Below, piece after piece: positions 7,548 to 12,558 of a stretch of 12,953 bases of DNA. The stretch comes from an uncultured Alphaproteobacteria bacterium (GTDB taxonomy: Bacteria > Pseudomonadota > Alphaproteobacteria > UBA2136 > UBA6156). Under the pieces are notes generated by a model that was not told the DNA's origin, searched no databases, and was given only the letters and a program-made list of their open reading frames with translations. The stretch covers positions 1 through 12,953 of the forward strand of contig CALFWJ010000168.1 of NCBI GenBank assembly GCA_937928525.1, written 5' to 3'. Each line of letters begins with the position of its first letter. The stretch's first letter is position 1. Both the position numbers and the translations under genes were made by a program.

Positions 7548-7955
7548 TTATTTATTATTTAATTTAACTTTCTCAAATGGCCGAAACCCAAACCAGAAGG
7601 CCAATACACCACCAATGATGGCGTAATCTTCTGGCATGAGCTCAATCCCCTCTACCCGCGCAAATACGTACCACCCCATGGCCACAAAGGTCACAATTGG
7701 ACGCACCGAACTGCGCAACCTGTTAGCCGCCGTATCTGTTTTATCAAACGTGCCCATGTCGTGCGCGCGGGCATTGGCCAGCTCTTGAAAAATTTGTGCC
7801 TGTAAGCGCTCATCTTTGCTGGCGTATTTTTCTGCTGCGCCAAGCACCTCACTTACGACGTTTTCTGCCACGCCAGATGTTTTTGAAATCTCACTTTTAC
7901 GCGTACTTAACGCACGCAAAATGCCCGTCAATACGGGTAGTGCCAGTTGCAGCAT
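7548..7955 (-). CDS. phage holin of the three-TM gene-transfer-agent type
   Basis: The protein has 135 aa. A charged, helical N-terminal half (with KYASKDERLQAQIFQELANA at 43-62) precedes RPIVTFVAMGWYVFARVEGI (85-104) and YAIIGGVLAFWFGFRPFEK (111-129), two clear membrane segments with the family-like ending WFGxRxxEK. A weaker hydrophobic stretch, LALPVLTGILRAL (4-16), could be the third. This arrangement recalls the family named 'holin of 3TMs, for gene-transfer release' (PF11351), recognised here by eye. Holins open the inner membrane so that the endolysin can reach the wall. AGGAG lies upstream of the ATG. The gene sits between the endolysin and the tailspike, as expected in a lysis cassette. 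A TTGACA at 8024-8029 (minus strand) has no good -10 partner. Confidence 0.75.
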   Translation of the reverse strand: MLQLALPVLTGILRALSTRKSEISKTSGVAENVVSEVLGAAEKYASKDERLQAQIFQELANARAHDMGTFDKTDTAANRLRSSVRPIVTFVAMGWYVFARVEGIELMPEDYAIIGGVLAFWFGFRPFEKVKLNNK

Positions 7956-8060
7956 AATCGTCTCCTTTATTTAATTATGAATTATTTATTACACCCTGCT
8001 ACACAAAATTTAAATATTTGGCGTGTCAAATCGGATAAAGATTCCCAACAGCAGCGTAAT

Positions 8061-8076
8061 ATTAACTTAAGTTAAT
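8061..8076. repeat. perfect 16-bp palindrome over the endolysin stop codon
   Basis: ATTAACTTAAGTTAAT is a perfect inverted repeat that includes the endolysin stop codon (8067-8069). It has no loop and no U-run in the minus direction, so it is not a typical terminator. It may be chance in AT-rich DNA or a protein binding site. Confidence 0.4.
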
Positions 8077-8459
8077 TTTTCATTTAACGATGTTAGTATA
8101 TCTTCTACTTCAAAATTAGGGCACGTCTTACCCTTATCAAAATCACGATGCCCAAAAACTTGTAAATTCGGAAAAATGCTCTGTAAAGCCACATGTAAAT
8201 TATTCAAGCTCCCAAATTGCGCAGACGTAAATTCATCCACACCAATTAAACAAGTGCCAACGCTACTTGTATTATGGCCACGCACATGGGCACCAACCTC
8301 AGAAAAAGGTCTACCAGATTCAATTTTGCCGCTTGGTAAAATCACAAAATGATACCCAATGTCGCGCCAACCCCGCGCCATATGCCAGCGCCGAATTTCT
8401 TTCACGTCACCAAATGTGCTATCACTACAGTGGATAATATGTTTGTTAATATTCCTCAT
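8067..8459 (-). CDS. phage endolysin, N-acetylmuramoyl-L-alanine amidase (amidase_2/T7 lysozyme type)
   Basis: This zinc amidase cuts the bond between N-acetylmuramic acid and L-alanine in peptidoglycan. With the start at 8459 it has 130 aa and is a single catalytic domain. HIIHCSDS (7-14) gives zinc ligand His10, GHRD gives His104 and KTCPNF gives Cys113; Tyr36 in GYHFVI and Lys111 match the catalytic tyrosine and lysine of T7 lysozyme. GAHVRGHN (56-63) is also conserved in the family. The reading frame extends upstream to 8561, but the start at 8459 is chosen because AAGGAG lies 9 nt before it and the extra N-terminal residues do not fit the family. No signal peptide is present, so export needs the holin encoded 111 bp downstream. 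Confidence 0.93.
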   Translation of the reverse strand: MRNINKHIIHCSDSTFGDVKEIRRWHMARGWRDIGYHFVILPSGKIESGRPFSEVGAHVRGHNTSSVGTCLIGVDEFTSAQFGSLNNLHVALQSIFPNLQVFGHRDFDKGKTCPNFEVEDILTSLNEKLT

Positions 8460-8463
8460 TTTA

Positions 8464-8474
8464 CTCCTCTCCTT
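8464..8474 (-). promoter_or_regulatory. ribosome binding site that fixes the endolysin start
   Basis: On the minus strand AAGGAGAGGAG is followed by TAAA and ATG. AAGGAG is 9 nt from the ATG at 8459, which supports that start over the longer frame. The sequence overlaps the -35 box of the divergent plus-strand promoter. Confidence 0.8.
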
Positions 8475-8502
8475 GAAATTTCTTATTATTGACCTATATA
8501 AA
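8473..8502 (+). promoter_or_regulatory. plus-strand promoter of the moron-like membrane protein gene
   Basis: TTGAAA (8473-8478) is followed after 16 nt by TATATA (8495-8500), or after 18 nt by TATAAA (8497-8502). The start would lie near 8508, giving a leader of about 60 nt. It fires opposite to the phage late operon, so it can act while the prophage is silent. Confidence 0.6.
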
Positions 8503-8566
8503 AACCAATACCCAAACCCTGTAGCTAAGCTGCAGATATCTTTTTTTAATTTAAGGAACATTTTTA

Positions 8567-8764
8567 ATGTTTAAAAAATTTATGAACTCTTGGAAGCATT
8601 TTGCTTTTCTTGCCTCAGTTAACTTAATCATTATTATGATTAATTTATCGTTTCCTGATAACTCAACAAGTTTTCCAACCTTGCTTGCTATCATTTGTGG
8701 ATTAAGCTGTTTGGGAGCAGCCATTGCCAATTACCGTACTAAAAATAAAAATCCTTCAAATTAA
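8567..8764 (+). CDS. small two-helix membrane protein, moron-like prophage cargo, function unknown
   Basis: The product has 65 aa and is not recognised. A basic start (MFKKFMNSWKH) leads into two hydrophobic segments at about 11-29 and 37-55, joined by a short polar loop FPDNSTSFP, and the end NYRTKNKNPSN is basic. Both ends would face the cytoplasm by the positive-inside rule. AAGGA lies 9 nt before the ATG. It is transcribed against the lysis genes, between its own promoter and a strong terminator, inside the lysis cassette. That is the layout of a moron: a gene expressed from a resident prophage, often for superinfection exclusion or host fitness. A lysis role such as an antiholin is another possibility, given its place and topology. 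Confidence 0.7.
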   Translation: MFKKFMNSWKHFAFLASVNLIIIMINLSFPDNSTSFPTLLAIICGLSCLGAAIANYRTKNKNPSN

Positions 8765-8766
8765 CG

Positions 8767-8798
8767 AAAAGCCTCTGTTTCAAAACAGAGGCTTTTTT
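8767..8798. terminator. bidirectional terminator shared by the moron and the XhlA-like gene
   Basis: AAAAGCCTCTGTT pairs with AACAGAGGCTTTT (13 pairs), followed by TT on the plus strand; on the minus strand the stem also ends in TTTT. It lies 2 nt after the stop of the 65-aa gene, and its plus-strand T-run overlaps the stop codon of the minus-strand gene (8797-8799). Confidence 0.92.
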
Positions 8799-8952
8799 AC
8801 ATCACCCTCAGATAACCCAAAACACCCGCAATACCACCAAGGCACCACAACACGCCATGCACAAAGCCTTTATAGCGGCTTACTTCTTGCCGAAGCTCTT
8901 TTATATCGGCCCGAATCAATCGTAACTCCTGATACACCAACTCTAAACTCAT
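8797..8952 (-). CDS. 51-aa coiled-coil plus TM protein, XhlA-like, phage lysis block
   Basis: This short gene is easy to miss. It encodes 51 aa: an N-terminal charged helix with heptad-like spacing (ELVYQELRLIRADIKELRQE, 4-23), then SRYKGF, then a single hydrophobic segment at about 31-48 (VHGVLWCLGGIAGVLGYL) and the end RVM. The layout is like phage XhlA-type haemolysin/holin accessory proteins (short coiled coil, then a C-terminal TM helix). AGGA lies 8 nt before the ATG. It is the first gene of the lysis block in transcription order, and its stop codon lies in the arm of a terminator that separates it from the endolysin. The family call is by architecture only; another small lysis accessory protein is possible. 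Confidence 0.68.
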   Translation of the reverse strand: MSLELVYQELRLIRADIKELRQEVSRYKGFVHGVLWCLGGIAGVLGYLRVM

Positions 8953-9006
8953 TTTATTTCCTAACTCATTAAATTCTTTGTACTTATGCGCCCACTGCGC
9001 TAAACT
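8953..9006. repeat. imperfect direct repeat, copy A, left of the 173-aa gene
   Basis: The copy aligns with 9602-9659 at about two thirds identity by hand, with one 4-nt gap. It shares TTTATT, AATTCTTT and GCGCTAAACT exactly. On the minus strand it could encode SLAQWAHKYKEFNELGNK, in frame with and just before the XhlA-like start codon. Confidence 0.5.
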
Positions 9007-9012
9007 ATTCCA

Positions 9013-9534
9013 ATGACCAGCACCGAATACACCAATAAATATATCAGCGGCACCGCTATTCAGCCTCAGCGCTACAATATTTTGCTTACCCGCGATGGAG
9101 AAGAAATCGATTTCGACTTCCCCCCCGCCAGCTCAGACCTTATTGCCCGCTTTGGTTACCTCATCCCGGCCGACCCCCGCTGCGACAACGCCCTGATTCA
9201 AGACGAAGCTGATCTCTACAAAACCCTCGCCCCTGTTATTGGCAGCAGCTACAACGGCGAAATGAGCTATCATACCCGCAAGCAAGTTATTATCTCCCTC
9301 CACGACACTGCTATTTTAGGCTACCAACGCCAAAGCATTATCGACCCCCGCCTGAGCAATGAAGTTGCTCTCTTCTGGGAAATTTATCTCGATGAACGCG
9401 TCTTCCCCGATGGCGCACAAGACGATTGGCAAGCCATGATGGGTGAAGTCATAATCACCGAACTCGCCGACGAAGAGGCCGACAAAAAACTCGCCGAAGA
9501 CATCAAAACCCGCCTACTTGAACAAGCCAAATAA
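9013..9534 (+). CDS. acidic 173-aa protein of unknown function, possible second moron
   Basis: The product is not recognised. It is soluble, with no signal peptide or membrane segment, has one cysteine and is rich in Asp and Glu. It contains TRDGEEIDFDFPP (26-38) and a charged helical C-terminus (about 149-173, with ADEEADKKLAEDIKTRLLEQ). Codon choice favours C at third positions (ACC, GCC, CGC, CCC, GAC) more than the minus-strand phage genes around it, a sign of different origin. There is no Shine-Dalgarno sequence before the ATG. A weak TTGTAC (8978-8983), 17 nt from TAAACT (9001-9006), would put transcription start almost at the ATG, so a leaderless mRNA is conceivable. It faces the late operon head-on, is divergent from the XhlA-like gene and is flanked by imperfect direct repeats. 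No clear terminator follows. Confidence 0.65.
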   Translation: MTSTEYTNKYISGTAIQPQRYNILLTRDGEEIDFDFPPASSDLIARFGYLIPADPRCDNALIQDEADLYKTLAPVIGSSYNGEMSYHTRKQVIISLHDTAILGYQRQSIIDPRLSNEVALFWEIYLDERVFPDGAQDDWQAMMGEVIITELADEEADKKLAEDIKTRLLEQAK

Positions 9535-9556
9535 TTTCAGCGCAAAAAAGATTGCC

Positions 9557-9649
9557 CTACGGCGCGCTTAAGTTATTTTCTGGTGTATCCTCTGACCAAC
9601 GTTTATTCTTTATTTCATCTAATTCTTTTAGTTTTCCATACCAACGCAC
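9557..9649 (-). CDS. possible 30-aa ORF or frameshifted remnant, function unknown
   Basis: A frame starting with GTG at 9649 encodes a very hydrophilic peptide of 30 aa with WYGKLKELDEIKNKRW in its first 18 residues and the end PENNLSAP. A weak AAAGAG lies about 8 nt upstream. It overlaps repeat copy B. Its first part resembles the peptide that can be read from copy A, but matching the start of that peptide (SLA) needs a frame change at about 9649. It may be a tiny phage gene following the 108-aa gene or the 3' remnant of a broken one. Support is limited to amino-acid plausibility and the repeat match. Confidence 0.3.
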   Translation of the reverse strand: MRWYGKLKELDEIKNKRWSEDTPENNLSAP

Positions 9650-9659
9650 GCGCTAAACT
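9602..9659. repeat. imperfect direct repeat, copy B, right of the 173-aa gene
   Basis: This is the partner of 8953-9006, in the same orientation and 4 nt longer near its right end. The peptide readable on the minus strand, SLAR then WYGKLKELDEIKNK with a frame change, shares 10 of 18 positions with the peptide of copy A. Confidence 0.5.
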
Positions 9660-9698
9660 CTTTCATTTTATTAAATCTAGCGCATCCATCGGTTTAAA

Positions 9699-10025
9699 TC
9701 AGCTTAAAAGCTGGTTTAGATCTGCCAATAAGTCATCCAAGCTTACGTGTTGCTCACGCCCGCTCGGTAGCGTTAAAACCAACACATCATTCTCAAGCAT
9801 TTCAATGCTTTTCAACCGCGGCTGAAATTCAAACTTATTCCAAAGTGTTGCTGCATCCCCTAATTTATTATCCATAATAAGTGCAACCATGGTTTTAAGT
9901 TCTGAGGCATGGCGACGCAACCGCGCTACCTGCTGTACTTGTTTATCATTATAGGCCTCTGCGGCACGTTGCCATGGTAACAATACGTTTTGCTGCCATT
10001 CTTGTAATTGTTTTACTTTATCCAT
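9699..10025 (-). CDS. 108-aa phage protein, coiled-coil-like, function unknown
   Basis: The product is not recognised. Its first two thirds are predicted helical and rich in Gln, Arg and Leu (QLQEWQQNVLLPWQRAAEAY at 6-25, then ARLRRHASELKTMVALI). A short C-terminal part with LENDVLVLTLPSGREQHV (77-94) looks like a beta-hairpin, followed by the helix SLDDLLADLNQLL. AAAGGA stands 8 nt before the ATG. It lies 15 nt downstream of the 239-aa virion-like gene in the same transcription unit, so a virion, assembly-chaperone or late accessory role fits best. Frame and composition support a real gene. Confidence 0.7.
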   Translation of the reverse strand: MDKVKQLQEWQQNVLLPWQRAAEAYNDKQVQQVARLRRHASELKTMVALIMDNKLGDAATLWNKFEFQPRLKSIEMLENDVLVLTLPSGREQHVSLDDLLADLNQLLS

Positions 10026-10040
10026 AATTATTCCTTTCTA

Positions 10041-10760
10041 TTAAAATCTAGCACCCAAAGAGTTACCCGCACTACTGGCAAATGCCTGTACAAACAAGTC
10101 ACCTGTACTAGGCTGCAAACTTTGACGCAATTGTGCGTTATAAAAATCCAATAAACTTGCCTGACGGAACTGATTATTGCGCGACAAAACACTTTGCCCT
10201 TGCGCTGCTGCACGTGTCTCTCGTGCGAGTGTTGCGTCTTGTTGCTGCGTTGCAATATTAAATAAATTCTGCTGCAATCCAATATCTTGCTGCCGAATAT
10301 CATCTGCCAACCCTTCACGTTCACGCTGAATATTGACATCCGCATCTTGGCGATCTAACCTCCGCTGACGCCGCACGTCTAACCCAGCAGATGAATCACC
10401 CAAACCCCGTCGTGCCAAAGTGTTATCTTCCACGCGCGCCCGTTCACCAAAGGTATCGTCCAGCGCTTCACGCCGAACTTCCGCCCACGCATCTAATCGA
10501 CGTTGCGTTTCGCTATCTGGCGTAAACGACGCACTCGAAAGCCGCGTAATTTCAGCCAAACTATCATCTGCAATGCGGTTTAATTCATCGCGTTCAGCCT
10601 GTTCACTTGCACTTAACGGAATCCGTCTTGTTACAAATGTCGTTGTTCCATCTGCACCTACTACCGGCACCTGCTCAACGTTATTTACCTCATCTCGCAC
10701 CAATGTTAATGGCGGAGGTGGTGGCGCTGGCGGCGCATCTTGTTTAAATAAACTTCCCAT
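10041..10760 (-). CDS. probable phage virion-associated protein, proline-rich N-terminus and long helical body
   Basis: The product has 239 aa and is not assigned to a family with confidence. It starts MGSLF, followed by a proline tract (APPAPPPPP at 9-17), an opening seen in many podovirus virion proteins. The rest is nearly all helical and very rich in Gln, Arg, Asp and Ala. ARRGLGDSSAGLDV (116-129) is a glycine/serine hinge, and 130-185 is a long charged helix with repeated QRR, QRE and QQQ spacing. There is no signal peptide, membrane helix or enzymatic motif. Small helical, glutamine-rich proteins in this position are often internal (ejection) proteins or head-tail connector parts, which is the preferred guess. 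A purine-rich AAAGAGAGAG precedes the ATG. It is spaced 32 nt from the GNAT-like gene and 15 nt from the next gene. Confidence 0.65.
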   Translation of the reverse strand: MGSLFKQDAPPAPPPPPLTLVRDEVNNVEQVPVVGADGTTTFVTRRIPLSASEQAERDELNRIADDSLAEITRLSSASFTPDSETQRRLDAWAEVRREALDDTFGERARVEDNTLARRGLGDSSAGLDVRRQRRLDRQDADVNIQREREGLADDIRQQDIGLQQNLFNIATQQQDATLARETRAAAQGQSVLSRNNQFRQASLLDFYNAQLRQSLQPSTGDLFVQAFASSAGNSLGARF

Positions 10761-10792
10761 TTCTCTCTCTTTCTTTATTAAATTTTTAATTT

Positions 10793-11248
10793 TTAATGAC
10801 TCACCAGTGGCAATGCTTTGGCAACCGCACGGCGGGTTAAAATTAATACAGGCTCTTCAGCCTCTAAGTGTGTTGTCGCCACAAAACCGGCGCGTAAACA
10901 GGTTTTAAGCGCCCGCTTATTTTTAGGCTGAACCCAAATATAATCTAGTTCCATGTCCAAAAATGCGAGCCGATATAACTGCTTCAACGTCCCTTTAGTC
11001 GCCCAACGCCCATGAAAATTCGGCGCACAAACAACATCTAAAAACGCTGATGTTGTTGTGACCTCACCAAATAAAAACCCTGCACGTAACTCCTGTTGAC
11101 TAAATGCCCCAAACGCATAAGCGGTTGCAAAAAATGCTTCCGCTTCGGCAAAACTATCTGGTACATCGGGGAAATTTTGCACCACCATTAACCTGTACAA
11201 TTCTGGTAAATGATGTTCTTGCAACGCCCGCACTTCTAAACAACTCAT
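10793..11248 (-). CDS. GNAT-fold acetyltransferase-like phage protein
   Basis: The protein has 151 aa. The order of elements fits a GNAT fold. An N-terminal strand-helix (LEVRALQEHHLPELYRLM, 4-21) is followed by strands AGFLFGEV and SAFLDVVCAPNFHG (67-80), a helix starting RWATKGTLKQLYRLAF (81-96), the strand YIWVQP (103-108), then N110 and A113 in a helix before AGF (120-122). The acetyl-CoA loop (usually Q/RxxGxG/A) is represented only by HGRWATKG, so activity may be reduced or the acyl donor different. GNAT-like genes occur among the virion genes of various short-tailed phages; whether this one modifies a protein or is structural is unknown. It starts 8 nt after the fibre gene, with AGGAT as a weak ribosome binding site, so coupled translation is likely. 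Confidence 0.72.
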   Translation of the reverse strand: MSCLEVRALQEHHLPELYRLMVVQNFPDVPDSFAEAEAFFATAYAFGAFSQQELRAGFLFGEVTTTSAFLDVVCAPNFHGRWATKGTLKQLYRLAFLDMELDYIWVQPKNKRALKTCLRAGFVATTHLEAEEPVLILTRRAVAKALPLVSH

Positions 11249-11256
11249 ATCTAATC

Positions 11257-12534
11257 CTACGTCTTGATAATATAGTTCATCACTAAGTGCGGCGGCATCA
11301 CATTTATAGCATGACTATGCCCAAGACCACCGCCAATACTTTCTGTTTCACTACTACCACCTTGCTGAAGACCATCAGCACCCCCCTTACTGTCAGAGTC
11401 TTTACCCACTGAGGCAGATAAGCCATGCGTATGTGCCGGAATTTGCTCAACCGTTAATACATGCTCTTCTGTATCTTTTGTTTCTGTGCCTCCAAAATCA
11501 CCCAAGGCGCCTTCACTTAAAACAGCCGCCGAGCCATTAGCGCCAAACACGCTACGGCCACGTAAATCAGGAACGTTAAACGTTGTAATGCTATCGCCTG
11601 CACCATAAATTTCACCCAAGGCTGTAAATAAATTAACGTATGTGCCACGGCTAATTGCCGCACCATCACACATCAAATATCCCTCTGGTGCAGCACTGCC
11701 CGCAAACGGAATCACACTCCCACTTGGCACGGCTGGCATATATATTGGCGCGCCACTAGCTTGAGCTGTTAATACATCTCCAGCATTACCTTCTTTTGCT
11801 AATTTAACCGCCGAAATACTCGTATCTTCTAGTTGAATTCCATCTGAACTCACCACCACACGATCACTCCAAACGGGCGCTATTTCAGTGCCAATATTCT
11901 CAGAGATAACAAGGGCACCACTGTTCTCTCGCAGTGCAAAATCACCACCAGATGTTTTTGCCACCCGCACTAAAGGTGCCTCTCCACGTACTTCAATTGC
12001 ACCAAAAACAGACTGACCAGAACCCTCAATGCCCGCCACAACCGGAGCATAACGCACGGCACTTGGCGCACTTAAAATAACCGCATCAACTAAAGTTACT
12101 GTGGTTAAACCACTCGTAAATTCAGCCGTCAAAACATCACTATATACGGTCACACCCGCCACAATTAACTGTACGCGACGGCCTAAAGTAAATAGGGCAA
12201 CAACATTACTATCTACTGTAAATACTGTGTCACTCACCCGCGTAAACCCAGCCTCTAATGCCACCCAATCATCCAAGGTTGCCACCACACTCCCCTTCAG
12301 TGTGCCGTCTGCATTAATGCTCACACTTAAACGATCATCAATACTCGCACGCTCACCGCTTGCGGCATCAATTGTATTAAGAGCCTGTACAACATAATTA
12401 AAATCGCCATCAATCTTTGCCGAAGAAATGGCAACCCGCGGCACTGCTGCTGCATCATCTTGATATTTTGTACGGTTACTTAAATCCGTATCTCCCAAAA
12501 AAACGCCACTTGGGCGCTGAAATTTATTACTCAT
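11257..12534 (-). CDS. phage tail fibre with C-terminal tail-collar domain
   Basis: The protein has 425 aa. Its N-terminal segment (about 1-60, with NRTKYQDDAA and DGDFNYVVQALN) probably attaches to the particle. Residues 90-165 form a beta-rich repeat-like module (FTRVSDTVFTV, LGRRVQLIV, TTVTLVDAV), common in fibres. The phage collar domain (PF07484 type) runs over about 271-327: SGSVIPFAGSAAPEGYLMCDG, then a central TALGEIYGAG and NVPDLRGR. HTH (368-370) and HSH (406-408) are HxH pairs of the kind that bind iron along trimeric fibre needles, and the end MPPHLVMNYIIKT is standard. A strong AAGGAAG precedes the ATG. It probably recognises the host surface; a second receptor-binding candidate is the beta-helix protein further down the operon. 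Confidence 0.88.
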   Translation of the reverse strand: MSNKFQRPSGVFLGDTDLSNRTKYQDDAAAVPRVAISSAKIDGDFNYVVQALNTIDAASGERASIDDRLSVSINADGTLKGSVVATLDDWVALEAGFTRVSDTVFTVDSNVVALFTLGRRVQLIVAGVTVYSDVLTAEFTSGLTTVTLVDAVILSAPSAVRYAPVVAGIEGSGQSVFGAIEVRGEAPLVRVAKTSGGDFALRENSGALVISENIGTEIAPVWSDRVVVSSDGIQLEDTSISAVKLAKEGNAGDVLTAQASGAPIYMPAVPSGSVIPFAGSAAPEGYLMCDGAAISRGTYVNLFTALGEIYGAGDSITTFNVPDLRGRSVFGANGSAAVLSEGALGDFGGTETKDTEEHVLTVEQIPAHTHGLSASVGKDSDSKGGADGLQQGGSSETESIGGGLGHSHAINVMPPHLVMNYIIKT

Positions 12535-12558
12535 TTTATTATCTTCCTTTTAAAAAAT

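Noticed and set aside
8460..8561. N-terminal extension of the endolysin
   Set aside because: The extra 34 residues precede the first conserved strand of the amidase fold, and the ribosome binding site at 8464-8474 supports the internal start.
9583..9825. Plus-strand 80-aa frame
   Set aside because: It overlaps the 3' half of the minus-strand 108-aa gene, has no ribosome binding site, and its composition reads as antisense translation.
10420..10908. Plus-strand 162-aa frame opposite the virion-like and GNAT-like genes
   Set aside because: Its serine/arginine-rich composition mirrors the opposite-strand codons, and it spans the gap between two well-supported minus-strand genes.
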